Notes: generated by a model not told the origin, from the letters alone. A stretch of DNA of 64,000 nt from Chitinophagales bacterium (GCA_017303855.1 JAFLBL010000011.1:62001-126000), one strand, 5' to 3'; shown: positions 1 through 9,444, numbered from the stretch's first letter. Numbers and translations: made by a program.

Positions 1-1
1 T

Positions 2-865
2 ATCCTGCAACGGATCGGCAAAAAGAAACCGGCCTATCTTTCACCAGGTGAAGTATTTCCCCTGCCGGGTTTATTCGGTGAACCGGTAAAAGTATACGTA
101 CTGGGACCACCCAAAAACGAAGAACTGCTGTATGATAAAGAACCAGGCAAGGGGGAAAGTTTTGATCCGAAACTGGCGGCCAACAGCACCACCGCGCAAC
201 GGATGCTGAATGCCATGCAAAAAATTTCCAACCCGGGTAAGCCCGATAATGAAGAAGCCCCTTTCCCTTTTTATGAACCATTCAGGGAATCCGGAAATTT
301 CAAACAGGTATGGGACAGTTATTACAGCAAGAAAGAAGCCTGGCGCACGATTGATCTGGACTGGCTCAACCAGGCTGAACAGCTGGCTCTCTGGCTGGAT
401 GGCTTTACCAATAACAGCAGCCTTGTACTGGCTTTCGAACTGGTACAAAGCAATAAAGTATTATTGTTTGCGGCTGATGCGCAGGCAGGAAACTGGAATT
501 CATGGCGTGAAATAAAATGGAAGAAAAAGCCAAAGGATTTCAACTGGCTCAGCCTGATGCATAACACGGTATTATACAAAGCCGGGCATCACGGCAGCCA
601 CAACTCAACACTCGTGGAAGGACTGGATAACATGACCCATGAAGAACTGGTGGTGATGATCCCTGTAGATAAATCCGATCCGCATATCACCAAAAAGAAT
701 GGATGGAAGATGCCGGCAGCCAACTTATATAAAGAGCTGAAGAAAAGAAGTAAGAACAGGGTGATCCGGATGGACGATGGCTTTTCAAAAGTCAAAGCCT
801 GGAATGAGTTGAAAGGGAAACCATCCGGCAACAGCCTCTACTGGCAATTTGAAATAAAAGGATAA
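2..865 (+). CDS. MBL-fold (ComEC-like) hydrolase, C-terminal part
   Basis: The reading frame is open from the first base, so the true start lies upstream; 287 C-terminal residues are visible. A segment reading KAGHHGSHNST (its histidines near visible residue 196) matches the HHGSxxS motif near the C-terminus of ComEC/Rec2-type metallo-beta-lactamase domains. It follows a strand reading KVLLFAADA, which fits the metal-binding aspartate position of that fold. No membrane segment is visible in this part, so it looks like a soluble hydrolase rather than the full DNA-uptake channel. The substrate is unknown. The stop is 11 bp before a patatin phospholipase gene on the same strand, so the two are probably cotranscribed. 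The fold is fairly sure, the function is not. Confidence 0.75.
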   Translation: MLQRIGKKKPAYLSPGEVFPLPGLFGEPVKVYVLGPPKNEELLYDKEPGKGESFDPKLAANSTTAQRMLNAMQKISNPGKPDNEEAPFPFYEPFRESGNFKQVWDSYYSKKEAWRTIDLDWLNQAEQLALWLDGFTNNSSLVLAFELVQSNKVLLFAADAQAGNWNSWREIKWKKKPKDFNWLSLMHNTVLYKAGHHGSHNSTLVEGLDNMTHEELVVMIPVDKSDPHITKKNGWKMPAANLYKELKKRSKNRVIRMDDGFSKVKAWNELKGKPSGNSLYWQFEIKG

Positions 866-876
866 ACTATCGCAAC

Positions 877-2541
877 ATGAACAACATCGCTTTAGCCTTC
901 TCCGGTGGTGGTTTCAGGGCAGCCTGCTTCAGCCTGGGCACGCTCTCTTATCTGCATCACCTGAAATACAACGGCCGGCCATTGCTGGAGAATGTAAAGT
1001 ATATATCATCCACCTCCGGCGGCAGTATCACCAACCTGGTTTATAGCCGGTTTCATTTCAACGGGCGTCCATTCAGCGAATGTTACTCGTTTTTATGTGA
1101 GAAACTGGACGGGGAAATCTTACTGGCCCGGGCCCTGCACATCCTCAGCGACAGCAAAGAATGGAAAAAAAGACCGGAGAAAAGCCGGAATCTGATTAAT
1201 GCATTCAGCCTGGCGTATGATGAACTCCTGTTTAACGGTGAAGAATGGTCGCTTTTCAGCAACCACAGTCCGCAGACTTCACTCGGTGAAATCTGCATCA
1301 ACGGCACTGAATTCACCAACGGACTGCCTTTCCGCTTCCAGTCAAAACCCCCGGGGGAAAAATCAGCAGGGCTGATCGGCAACCGGTATATTTTCTTTAA
1401 GAAATCAGCACAGGAAACCAGCAAGAAGTTGCGCCTGGGCGACATACTGGCCACCTCTTCCTGCTTTCCGTCGGGCTTTGAACCCATGATATTCCCCGAC
1501 GATTATACACATGAAGGATTAAACGCCACTGCCATCAGTAAAGCGATCAGTTACAAAGCCAACCGGTACACGCTGCCGGATAACAAATCCGTACAGGATG
1601 CTACTGAAAATTATAACCGCTTTGACCTGCTGAAGGACGAACAGTTTACCTCCGGTATTCGTTTTGGCATTATGGACGGAGGCGTTACCGACAACCAGGC
1701 AATTGATGCTTTTAAAAAGGCCGATACACGAAGAGCGAAAAACAGGTTTGATCTGTTTATCGCCACCGATGTTACCAGTTACCTGATGGATGGATATACA
1801 CTGCCGCTGGAAAAAAAGAAATGGTACAATTTCTTTTCCCTGAAATTCATTAGTTTACTCTGGTTATTGTGCAGCCTTTTCCTGCCGCTGCTGCTCCTGC
1901 TCAACCCACAACCCTGGAAAGCCTGGATGTATATCAGCGGAACAATTTCCGGCCTGCTGCTGCTCCCCGTTCTGTATCTTTTCTTTCCCTCACTTAAAAA
2001 AATCGTATTAGGGAAAAAAGCGAAAACATCCTGGGAGCTGGTCTTTAAAAAATACAGACATATTTTCCTGGGTATCCGGATCGGGGCTGTAAAACAAATG
2101 ATCCGCTCCCGGGCAAAGTCGGTGCTTATACTGGCGAATGATGTTTACCTGAAGCAGATCCGGCGGATGTATTATGATGCGCTGTATGCGGATCCCCTAT
2201 ATAAAGACCGTTGTGTTCAAAACGCGATTTACGATCTCAGTTTAATTAATTTCTCTCCTGCCGACCTTAGCACGGATCCGCTGCATCCTTCCGCGACGCT
2301 GATTGCCATGGCGGAAAAAGCCAGAAATATGGGTACCACCCTTTGGTTTGATAAAAATCACCAGGCGGAAAAAATGAAAGAAAGCATCATTGCCTCCGGT
2401 CAGTTTACCTGCTGTTACAACCTGTTGAAATACTTCAATGAAAAGAAAAAGGGAACATTAACGACGGCAGAAACGGAACTGAAAAAGCAGCTGTTGGCGG
2501 ACTGGGAACAATTTAACAAAAAACCCGGCTGGCTTTTATAA
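877..2541 (+). CDS. Patatin-like phospholipase with internal membrane hairpin
   Basis: This 554-residue protein has the patatin layout: a glycine-rich oxyanion loop SGGGFRAA at residues 9-16, the nucleophile elbow SSTSGGS with Ser47 as predicted nucleophile, and the DGG motif with the catalytic Asp near residue 267. The first glycine of the usual GxSxG is a serine, as in many large bacterial patatins. Residues about 324-372 form two strongly hydrophobic segments, so the protein is probably anchored in the inner membrane with the catalytic part cytoplasmic (topology inferred). About 180 residues follow the hairpin with no recognised domain. It should hydrolyse membrane lipids. It lies 11 bp after the MBL gene and is convergent with recN 10 bp away. 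A defence or stress role is speculation. Confidence 0.85.
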   Translation: MNNIALAFSGGGFRAACFSLGTLSYLHHLKYNGRPLLENVKYISSTSGGSITNLVYSRFHFNGRPFSECYSFLCEKLDGEILLARALHILSDSKEWKKRPEKSRNLINAFSLAYDELLFNGEEWSLFSNHSPQTSLGEICINGTEFTNGLPFRFQSKPPGEKSAGLIGNRYIFFKKSAQETSKKLRLGDILATSSCFPSGFEPMIFPDDYTHEGLNATAISKAISYKANRYTLPDNKSVQDATENYNRFDLLKDEQFTSGIRFGIMDGGVTDNQAIDAFKKADTRRAKNRFDLFIATDVTSYLMDGYTLPLEKKKWYNFFSLKFISLLWLLCSLFLPLLLLLNPQPWKAWMYISGTISGLLLLPVLYLFFPSLKKIVLGKKAKTSWELVFKKYRHIFLGIRIGAVKQMIRSRAKSVLILANDVYLKQIRRMYYDALYADPLYKDRCVQNAIYDLSLINFSPADLSTDPLHPSATLIAMAEKARNMGTTLWFDKNHQAEKMKESIIASGQFTCCYNLLKYFNEKKKGTLTTAETELKKQLLADWEQFNKKPGWLL

Positions 2542-2551
2542 ATTGCAGGAC

Positions 2552-4225
2552 TTAATTCATCACCATCTCCCGCGCATTTTCCATAGCCGCGGCGGTGGGC
2601 TTTTCGCCACTCAGCATTTTGGCAATGCTGGTAATCCTTTCTTCAGTAGATAGCAGCCGTATATTAGTTTTAACATTGTCCTTTACGATTTCCTTATAGA
2701 CAAAATAATGGGCGTCGGCTTTGCCGGCAATCTGGGGTTGGTGCGTAATGCAAAGCAATTGACGGCGGGCGGCCAGTGCTTTCATAATAATCCCGACCTG
2801 CCGTGCCGCTTCCCCGGAAATGCCGGTATCTATTTCATCAAAAATAAGTGTTGGAAGATCCACCGATTGTGCCACCAGTGATTTGATGCACAACATCAGC
2901 CGGCTCAGCTCACCGCCACTGGCCACTTTACGCAAGGGTTGGAATTGTCCCTCTCCTTTTTTATCAGCCGGAAGGTTGGCATCAAATAAAAACTCAATTG
3001 TATCGGCCCCGTTTATATACAAATCCGTTGCGCTGATTACAACCTTAATCCGGGCATTGGGCATTCCCACCTGTGCAAGCAGTTTGTTCACACTTTCGGC
3101 AAATGGTTTTGCCTGTTTCTGCCGGTTCGCGGATATCTTACCGGCCAGTTGGGTGGCTTTCTCAAAAAGCTGATTGGCTTCTTTTTCTTTTTCTTCTATC
3201 AGGTGACCAATATTCAGTACCGCCTGCAATTTATCTTCAAGTGCCCGTTCTATTTCTTTTAATTCACGGGTCGAGTTAACACCATGTTTCTTCTGCAACC
3301 GGTAACCCATTGAAATCCGTTCATTCAGTTTCTCCAGTCGTGCCGGATCCACACTTACCTGATCACTGATACGTCCAAGGTCGCCGGCAATATCCTGTAA
3401 CTCGATCTGAGCCGATTGCAATCTGGCTGTTACCGCGGGCAGTTCCGGATGATAGACCGAAAACGCGTTCAATTGATGGATGATTACTTTCAGTTGCGGC
3501 AGCAAAGGTTGTTCGCTTTCATGCAACTCGTAATAGGCTTTGCTCACTGCCGCTTTAATACCCTCTGCATGTTCGAGCATTTTCAATTCCCCTTCCGCCT
3601 CTTCAATTTCATTTTCCCGGAAACCGGCTTCTTCCAGCTCCGTATACTGAAAGCGGTTATAGTCCGCCTCTTTTTCAAACTGTGCCTGCTGATGCTTTAG
3701 TTCATCCGTTGCTTTGCGAACAGCCAGCCATTGATGATAGTCCGTTTTATATTCCTCCAGCAATCCGGCATGCCCGGCCAGTGCGTCCAGCACTTCCCGT
3801 TGAAAACCGGATTCACCGAGCGCCAATGTATCGAACTGCTGATGCAGGTCTACCAGCAGGCTGCTGAGCTCCTGTAGCTGTGAAAGATTAACCGGCGTAT
3901 CATTGATAAAAGCTCTTGACTTCCCGTTCACCGCTATCTCCCGGCGTATCACGAGTTCCTCTTCCTGATCCAGTTCATTCGCCTTCAGAAATGCCGCCAC
4001 GTTCCTTTTCTGTTCTGCCTGGAAAACCCCTTCCACCACACATTTCTTTTCCTTCTTCACCAATGCTGACGAATCGGCCCGTTCACCCAATATAAGGCCG
4101 AGCGCGCCCATGATGATTGACTTACCCGCACCTGTTTCCCCGGTGATGATATTCAGCTTTCCGGAAAAATCAATATCGAGCTCATCAATGATGGCGTAAT
4201 TGGATATGGAGAGACGCTTCAGCAT
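2552..4225 (-). CDS. recN: DNA repair protein RecN
   Basis: RecN is an SMC-like ATPase that acts in recombinational repair of double-strand breaks. The 557-residue length is normal for the family. The N-terminus holds a Walker A motif (GETGAGKS, residues 29-36). The central part is charged and heptad-rich, as expected for coiled-coil arms. The C-terminal half carries the ABC signature (ASGGELSRLML) and the Walker B motif (LIFDEIDTGISG). The start is an ATG giving the conserved opening MLKRLSISNYAIID. The gene upstream on this strand is the zinc-ribbon protein, but a clear terminator lies between them, so recN probably has its own promoter. Identification is firm. Confidence 0.97.
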   Translation of the reverse strand: MLKRLSISNYAIIDELDIDFSGKLNIITGETGAGKSIIMGALGLILGERADSSALVKKEKKCVVEGVFQAEQKRNVAAFLKANELDQEEELVIRREIAVNGKSRAFINDTPVNLSQLQELSSLLVDLHQQFDTLALGESGFQREVLDALAGHAGLLEEYKTDYHQWLAVRKATDELKHQQAQFEKEADYNRFQYTELEEAGFRENEIEEAEGELKMLEHAEGIKAAVSKAYYELHESEQPLLPQLKVIIHQLNAFSVYHPELPAVTARLQSAQIELQDIAGDLGRISDQVSVDPARLEKLNERISMGYRLQKKHGVNSTRELKEIERALEDKLQAVLNIGHLIEEKEKEANQLFEKATQLAGKISANRQKQAKPFAESVNKLLAQVGMPNARIKVVISATDLYINGADTIEFLFDANLPADKKGEGQFQPLRKVASGGELSRLMLCIKSLVAQSVDLPTLIFDEIDTGISGEAARQVGIIMKALAARRQLLCITHQPQIAGKADAHYFVYKEIVKDNVKTNIRLLSTEERITSIAKMLSGEKPTAAAMENAREMVMN

Positions 4226-4242
4226 TTGTTTAGCAAGTTAAT

Positions 4243-4277
4243 GGAAAGTGGAGCGTGGAAAGCGGGGCGTGGAAAAA
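4243..4277. repeat. Short heptamer array, five units
   Basis: Five consecutive 7-bp units of the form GGAAAGT, GGAGCGT, GGAAAGC, GGGGCGT and GGAAAAA lie between the start of recN and the terminator of the zinc-ribbon gene. The unit resembles the complement of the heptamers at 19,758-19,883. Confidence 0.6.
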
Positions 4278-4304
4278 AAAACCCGGAGACTTTTCGTCTC
4301 CGGG
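4272..4304 (-). terminator. Rho-independent terminator of the zinc-ribbon gene
   Basis: A perfect 9-bp stem (CCCGGAGAC at 4282-4290 against GTCTCCGGG at 4296-4304) with a 5-nt loop is followed, on the minus strand, by a run of nine T. It lies about 30 bp after the stop of the minus-strand gene at 4337-5092 and should separate that transcript from recN. Confidence 0.88.
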
Positions 4305-4320
4305 ACCTTACAATTTTTTC

Positions 4321-4341
4321 CATCACTCATCACTCATTATT
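4321..4341. repeat. Three heptamers over a stop codon
   Basis: Units CATCACT, CATCACT and CATTATT run into the stop codon (4337-4339) of the minus-strand zinc-ribbon gene. Read in the sense of that gene, TGA recurs every seven bases. It is short, and is listed because longer arrays occupy the same position in other genes here. Confidence 0.45.
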
Positions 4342-5092
4342 TCACTTCCACATTATTGTGCAGCTCTTCATCCACGAGGATACGGCCGCAGTTTTCGCAG
4401 ATCATGATCTTTTTATGCTGGCGGATTTCACTTTGTTTTTGCGGGGGAATGGCATTAAAGCAACCACCACAGGCGTCCCTTTCCACGGGTACTACGGCCA
4501 GGCCATTGCGGTAACTGTGCCGGATTTTTTCGTAACTGGCCAGGAGCCGGGCTTCCACATGCTCTTTCGCATCAGCCGCCATTTTGGCGAAATGCTTTTC
4601 TTCTTTTTCATTGGCCGCGATAATTTTTTCCAGCTCACCTTTCTTGGTTGCCAGCACACCTTCTTTCGCCGCAATATTCTTCTTGGCTTTTTCGAGGAGT
4701 ATCGCTTTTTCGCCAATCTCTTCGTTCGCGTCTTTGATATGCTTTTCAGCCAGTTTTACTTCCAGCTGCTGCATTTCAATTTCTTTATTAATGGCTTCGA
4801 ATTCCCGGTTGTTTTTTACGTTCTCACTCTGGCTCTCATATTTTTTTACCAGGGCTTCGGATTCCTTAATGGCTTCTTTGCGCTGCTCGATAAACTCTGT
4901 CACACCATTAATTTCTTCCTCAATACGGGTTTGACGGGCATGAAGACCGGTGATCTCATCTTCAAGGTCGGCTACTTCCATCGGCAACTCTCCTTTCAGG
5001 ATCTTGATCTCATCCATTTTGCTCTCAATTTTCTGGAGCGTTACCAGGGAGGTCAGTTTTTCTTCAACGGAAAATTCTTTAACGTGTGCCAT
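4337..5092 (-). CDS. Coiled-coil protein with C4 zinc ribbon
   Basis: This 251-residue protein has a long charged helical region, residues about 10-190, rich in E, K and A with heptad spacing. It is followed by a four-cysteine zinc ribbon: CGGC near residue 208 and CENCGRIL near 232. This is the layout of the HP0958-like zinc-ribbon family, proposed to bind nucleic acids or act as chaperone-like coiled coils. The exact role in Bacteroidota is not known to me. The start is ATG. A strong terminator follows its stop. It lies 44 bp downstream of the Nif3-like gene, a pairing common in this phylum and consistent with one transcript. Confidence 0.85.
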   Translation of the reverse strand: MAHVKEFSVEEKLTSLVTLQKIESKMDEIKILKGELPMEVADLEDEITGLHARQTRIEEEINGVTEFIEQRKEAIKESEALVKKYESQSENVKNNREFEAINKEIEMQQLEVKLAEKHIKDANEEIGEKAILLEKAKKNIAAKEGVLATKKGELEKIIAANEKEEKHFAKMAADAKEHVEARLLASYEKIRHSYRNGLAVVPVERDACGGCFNAIPPQKQSEIRQHKKIMICENCGRILVDEELHNNVEVK

Positions 5093-5095
5093 TCA

Positions 5096-5129
5096 GTTTT
5101 GATGTTTGAAAGTTTGACGTTTGGGGTGG
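5096..5129. repeat. Imperfect GTTTGAnn short repeats
   Basis: About four diverged 7-8 bp units beginning GTTT fill the gap between the stop of the Nif3-like gene (5137) and the start of the zinc-ribbon gene (5092). It looks like a decayed short tandem array. Confidence 0.4.
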
Positions 5130-5136
5130 TTCCGGG

Positions 5137-6234
5137 TCAGCTGAAATACTTTACCGGGTTGGTTTCCACCTCAGTTTTAAGGACGGCAAAGGTAGGGAAT
5201 TTTTTGGCTAAAACCTCCTGCAGCAGTCCAATCGTAAATTGCTCGGTTTCAAAATGACCGGGGTCCGCGATCAATAACCTGCCATTGGCATCAAAAAACT
5301 CATGATACTTCATATCCGCCGTAACAAAGGCATCCGCCCCGGAAGCTAATACACTGGAAATCAGAAAACTACCGGCTCCTCCACAGATAGCCAGCTTTTT
5401 TATCATTTGTCCGCTCAATGCCGTATGCCGGATAAACGATGTGCCAAACACCTCGCTGACTTTGTTCAGAAAAGCTGTTCCGGTAAGCGGTTCCGGCAAT
5501 TCCCCGATCAGCCCGGATCCGGTAGCCGGATGCGTATTGGCCAGTTGAATTATATCATAAGCCACTTCTTCATACGGATGCGCTTTTTTTAAAGCCGCTA
5601 CCAGCGCCCCCTGCAGCCAGGCCGGGAAAATCATTTCCATTTTGATTTCCGGCTCCGTATGCCTCCTGTCGGGTGCACCTACATAAGGATTGGCTCCGGC
5701 TCCGGCTTTAAACGTACCGGAACCTTCAGTAGTAAAGCTGCATTCGGAATAATTTCCAATATGCCCGGCACCGGTTTCAAACAGGGCGGTCCTTACTTCT
5801 TCCGCCTTCTCTACTGGTACAAAAGTGTAGAGTTTGCGTAGCAGGCCTTCTTTTTCAGCAAGAATCCGGCGGTTGACCAGGCCAAACCGGTCTGCAATCC
5901 GGCCATTTACCCCTGTCAGGATATTATCCAGGTTGGTATGTATGGCAAAAATGGCAATATCCTCTTTGATCGCTGTAATGACGGTTTTTTCCACATAATT
6001 TTTCCCGGTCAGTTTTTTAATACCGCCAAAAACAATCGGGTGATGAGCCACCACCAGGTTACAGCCCATTGCTTTCGCCTCTTTTATTACATCTTCCGTA
6101 GCATCCAGTGTACAGATGATACCGGTACAATCCCAGCCGGGACTTCCGGTAATCAGACCAGCATTGTCGTAGTTCTCCTGAAGGGCCGGTGGCGCCCAGG
6201 ATTCCAGATAAGTTATAATGTCGGCTATTCTCAT
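5137..6234 (-). CDS. Nif3-like dinuclear metal-centre protein
   Basis: At 365 residues this is the long form of the Nif3/YbgI family, with the conserved two-part metal-binding domain split by an insert at about residues 130-230. Visible motifs are VVAHHPIVFGG near residue 65, the metal-binding HxE at GHFETEQF near the C-terminus, and TADMKYHEFFDA before it. Members form toroidal hexamers with two metals per subunit and are annotated as GTP cyclohydrolase 1 type 2 homologues, though the physiological substrate is unsettled. The start is ATG. The gene is divergent from the DinB-family gene, with about 140 bp between starts, and is followed by the zinc-ribbon gene. Confidence 0.92.
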   Translation of the reverse strand: MRIADIITYLESWAPPALQENYDNAGLITGSPGWDCTGIICTLDATEDVIKEAKAMGCNLVVAHHPIVFGGIKKLTGKNYVEKTVITAIKEDIAIFAIHTNLDNILTGVNGRIADRFGLVNRRILAEKEGLLRKLYTFVPVEKAEEVRTALFETGAGHIGNYSECSFTTEGSGTFKAGAGANPYVGAPDRRHTEPEIKMEMIFPAWLQGALVAALKKAHPYEEVAYDIIQLANTHPATGSGLIGELPEPLTGTAFLNKVSEVFGTSFIRHTALSGQMIKKLAICGGAGSFLISSVLASGADAFVTADMKYHEFFDANGRLLIADPGHFETEQFTIGLLQEVLAKKFPTFAVLKTEVETNPVKYFS

Positions 6235-6305
6235 ACCGGAAAGTTACAGCAAAGCTGTTTACAGCGGTAACCGGAAGAAGTACCCCGGAATTTAAAAAAC
6301 TTTAG

Positions 6306-6313
6306 TACCTTTT
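6306..6313 (+). promoter_or_regulatory. Possible -7 promoter element of the DinB-family gene
   Basis: TACCTTTT differs by one base from the Bacteroidota -7 consensus TAnnTTTG and lies 58 bp before the chosen ATG. No clear -33 TTTG is present, so this is only suggestive. Confidence 0.3.
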
Positions 6314-6371
6314 ACATCCGTTCTGCCCTTTGCATTTTTGGCCTCGTATTATTCAACGTAAATTTCTTGCC

Positions 6372-6995
6372 ATGCTCAGAAGAACAACCGGACGCCTCCT
6401 CCTTATTCTGATCGTTATTACAGGATCAGCCGGTACCATTGTAAACAATTCCATTTCGAAGCCTGACCGGAAATATGCACTCAGCATCATGAAGGACTCG
6501 CAGAAAGAACTGACAAAAGCCACCAAAGGATTATCAACCGCACAGCAGGATTTTAAAGCAGCCCCGGACAGATGGTCGGTCAGGGAATGTGTATACCATA
6601 TCGCCGCATCAGAAAAAAGGCTCTGGTCCATTTTTGAAGAAGCCATGAAAAATGCACCTGCCCCGGAAAAAAGAAAAGAAATCAGGATAAAGGATGATGA
6701 ATTGGTAACAATGGCACAGGACCGGTCAAAAAAAAATCAGGCGCCTGAATCACTCCGTCCGGATAATGCGGGCTATAAAAACATGGCCGAAGCCCTGGCA
6801 GACTTTAAAATTTCCCGTCAGGATCATATCAGATACATGCGGACTTCCACAGAGGATATGCGCAACCGGGTGGTACAACTGGCTTTTGGCTGGATCGACT
6901 GTTACCAGCTGTATATTTTTATCGCCGCACACAGTAAACGGCATATTGCACAACTGCAAGAAGTGCAGGCTGCCGCCGGCTACCCCAAGAAATAG
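6372..6995 (+). CDS. DinB-family metal-dependent protein, exported
   Basis: This 207-residue protein has a DinB four-helix-bundle signature. It shows WSVRECVYHIAASE with the first metal-ligand histidine near residue 78 and AAHSKRHIAQ near the C-terminus with the other two histidines. A hydrophobic segment (residues about 8-22) preceded by basic residues indicates a signal peptide or anchor, so it acts outside the cytoplasm. I chose the ATG at 6372. The frame extends upstream to a TTG, but that would place 14 residues before the signal. Related proteins are often annotated as damage-inducible or thiol-transferase-like; the actual reaction is unknown. Confidence 0.8.
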   Translation: MLRRTTGRLLLILIVITGSAGTIVNNSISKPDRKYALSIMKDSQKELTKATKGLSTAQQDFKAAPDRWSVRECVYHIAASEKRLWSIFEEAMKNAPAPEKRKEIRIKDDELVTMAQDRSKKNQAPESLRPDNAGYKNMAEALADFKISRQDHIRYMRTSTEDMRNRVVQLAFGWIDCYQLYIFIAAHSKRHIAQLQEVQAAAGYPKK

Positions 6996-7053
6996 TGGAC
7001 AATTACCACCTATTCTCCCGCCCTGTTATCTGCAATCCGGTTAACAGGTCTGC

Positions 7054-9444
7054 TTACCGGGTAATAATCTGTTCCAGTAAAACTAATTTGCCCGACGTGG
7101 TCATACCCTCCACGACAACCCGGAACCGTTTTGCCTGATCATTATTGGTAAAACTGACCGGTATGACAGGGTTCACATTGTTTACAAAGATATTCGGTCG
7201 CCAGTCAATGGTATTCCGCAGGTCGGGTTCCTTTTGCAACACCGGATCTTTTTTATAGTCCGGTACAAAGAAATCCTTAACCACGGCAAAACCGTTATAC
7301 AGGATTATATCTCCACGGGTAGACGTCTGCACATCACTTCCTTTCCGAGTATAAATGGACATCACCCCTCCTGCCCCGTTTCCGGTCGCCGCTACAAAAT
7401 TGCTGTACATTTTGATCAGGGCAATCTCTGATGGAGGCAGTGAAGCGATTACACTGGCATCTGTTTCCACTTCATTCAGGTATAGTTTCATGGGTATTTG
7501 CCCCATGGAACTCATGGATTCCGTTTGCCGGTAATACAAACTGTAATCAAATCCGTCCGCCGCCACCACCAATCCCGGTACGCGTGATTGCAGGTAATCA
7601 AAAATCGTAAGATCAGTTATCACCTGATCGGAATTCACCAGGTCAATAGTACGCACAGCGTCACCGCTGAATGGGCCATTCGTATACTTCTCGTCCAATT
7701 CCTGTGTGGGCGATTTCTTCTTTACTTTAATTGTCACCGTTTCGAGCATCAGACCATTCGCCTTACTGATTGCATCGGCATCCGCAGCCATTCGTTTCAG
7801 TTTTTCCTCATCACCATTTACTGCCAGCGCAGCCGGCAGACTGGTTACTACAGGATACCTGCGCCCGAGGGAATCACCATTCAGTTCCACATCTATAAAC
7901 TGACTTTTTCTTCCTTTAATATCAAGTATAAAAATCCGGCCGTTACCAAAAAACAGGAGTGAGTCGATTTTGAACCGCCCTTCATTATCGGTAGTAAAGA
8001 GCTGCGCATTCCGCTTCATTCCTTCTGCCGTAATCAACGCGAGCAGTGGCTTGTTGTTATACCCGTTGCGGGTGCCTCTTACATTCACTTTTCCGGATAA
8101 GGTAATATAAGCAGGATCAGCAAATGGCAATGGCTGCTTTACCAGGCGGGCCAGTTCTTCCCAACGGAAACGACGCCAGCCATTCGTCATCATCAGCAGG
8201 TCAAGTGCTGTTTGAACTGAATCGGAGGAAGAAGAAAAATACCAGGCGGGGTTGTGAATATAACCGCGCAAATCTCCTGTGAGCAACAGACCGGAAAATA
8301 TATTTTCCCGGCGGACCGGATACAAGGCATAATCCGCATCCGTAACCGATACCGATAAGCTGGCCTGAACCGTATCGGGCAACATTATTTTCAGGTGATT
8401 CCTGCCCTTTGCAGCAAAACTAACCGTATCAGTACGAAGGGAGACAGGATGAACATATTCCCTGTTATTGACAAAAAACAATCTTTCCGCTAAGGGCACG
8501 CCCTCTTTTGTAAATACGGTAACCTGCATGATGCCAGAGTTCAAACTTGTAGTATTCAGTACACCCTGCCATTCATCACCCGGGCTTTTCAATTCCTGGC
8601 GAAAAACCACATGGTGTTGCATCTGTCCGATCATATAGGCAGCCCGCCGGGCCGGATCAGTAACCCGTTGCCGGATTTCAAAAAATCCGCCCTGTGGATG
8701 AGGAATCAGGCTAAGTGAAAGACCTTTCTCTTCGGCAACAGGCAACGTGATTGTTTTCCCCGCATAGGGTGCATCGGTTTTTGCCGTATACATTACCCCT
8801 GCTTCAGGTTTAAAACCGAAAAAACCCATTCCATCGTGATACGTACTGAAACGGGTTATTTCTTCACCCTTAGTATTAAAAATTGTACCGCTTACCGATA
8901 CCGGATAACCATACTGATCTGTGGCTTTAAACGCCAGGGTATTCTCCCAACCTGTAATCAGGTTTCCTCCTTCAGGAAAAAAATCGAGCCGCAGTTCAGG
9001 AATCGCTTTGTCAGCCTTTTGCATTTTTTTTCCAACCACCGGAAAACGACGGAGTGAAAGATACTCTGTTCCGTTATTCAACATACCTGCTGTATAAGCA
9101 CGCAACTGATACATGCCTGCATTGAGCGAGTCTGGCAATTCAATTTGCCCGTATGCGGCGGCAAGCAGTACAGGAAAGGCCTTTCTGCTGATCACAGTTC
9201 CGGCAGGCTGGAGTAATTCCACAAACAATACTGAACTCAGCGTGTCTGGCTGATAATCTGAACTAAGATAAGCTTTGAACCAGATGGTTTCACCTGCCGC
9301 ATAATTCTCCCGGTCACAATGCAACCAGGCTTTCTCTATCGGCGCTTTTTTGTACCATTGCTGCAATAATTCTTCAGGCTGCTGACAATAGCTTGTATAA
9401 AAAACACATGCCAGAACGGGGAGGAGAAAATATTTATTTTTCAC
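7054..9444 (-). CDS. MG2-type envelope protein with TonB plug-like domain
   Basis: This 796-residue exported protein starts at a GTG, followed by a basic and hydrophobic signal sequence. The N-terminal region has the EKAWLHCDRENYAAGETIWFKAYL type segment (residues about 38-60, part shown) typical of MG2/alpha-2-macroglobulin-like beta-sandwich repeats. The C-terminal 250 residues resemble a TonB receptor plug domain (DYLQSRVPGL, then NGAGGVMSIYTRKG). There is no beta-barrel, so it is not a transporter by itself. Such proteins are common in Bacteroidota and are presumed to be surface or periplasmic, with no established function. A TACCTTTT element lies just before the GTG. It is convergent with the DinB gene. 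Confidence 0.75.
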   Translation of the reverse strand: MKNKYFLLPVLACVFYTSYCQQPEELLQQWYKKAPIEKAWLHCDRENYAAGETIWFKAYLSSDYQPDTLSSVLFVELLQPAGTVISRKAFPVLLAAAYGQIELPDSLNAGMYQLRAYTAGMLNNGTEYLSLRRFPVVGKKMQKADKAIPELRLDFFPEGGNLITGWENTLAFKATDQYGYPVSVSGTIFNTKGEEITRFSTYHDGMGFFGFKPEAGVMYTAKTDAPYAGKTITLPVAEEKGLSLSLIPHPQGGFFEIRQRVTDPARRAAYMIGQMQHHVVFRQELKSPGDEWQGVLNTTSLNSGIMQVTVFTKEGVPLAERLFFVNNREYVHPVSLRTDTVSFAAKGRNHLKIMLPDTVQASLSVSVTDADYALYPVRRENIFSGLLLTGDLRGYIHNPAWYFSSSSDSVQTALDLLMMTNGWRRFRWEELARLVKQPLPFADPAYITLSGKVNVRGTRNGYNNKPLLALITAEGMKRNAQLFTTDNEGRFKIDSLLFFGNGRIFILDIKGRKSQFIDVELNGDSLGRRYPVVTSLPAALAVNGDEEKLKRMAADADAISKANGLMLETVTIKVKKKSPTQELDEKYTNGPFSGDAVRTIDLVNSDQVITDLTIFDYLQSRVPGLVVAADGFDYSLYYRQTESMSSMGQIPMKLYLNEVETDASVIASLPPSEIALIKMYSNFVAATGNGAGGVMSIYTRKGSDVQTSTRGDIILYNGFAVVKDFFVPDYKKDPVLQKEPDLRNTIDWRPNIFVNNVNPVIPVSFTNNDQAKRFRVVVEGMTTSGKLVLLEQIITR

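Noticed and set aside
4226-5257. 343-residue open frame on the plus strand
   Set aside because: It is antisense to the zinc-ribbon protein and the 3' end of the Nif3-like gene, is rich in F, and carries no domain. Both minus-strand genes have clear family motifs.
7022-7048. CCTGTTA/TAACAGG inverted repeat between DinB and MG2 genes
   Set aside because: The 7-bp stem has a 13-nt loop and no T-run on either side, too weak to call a terminator.
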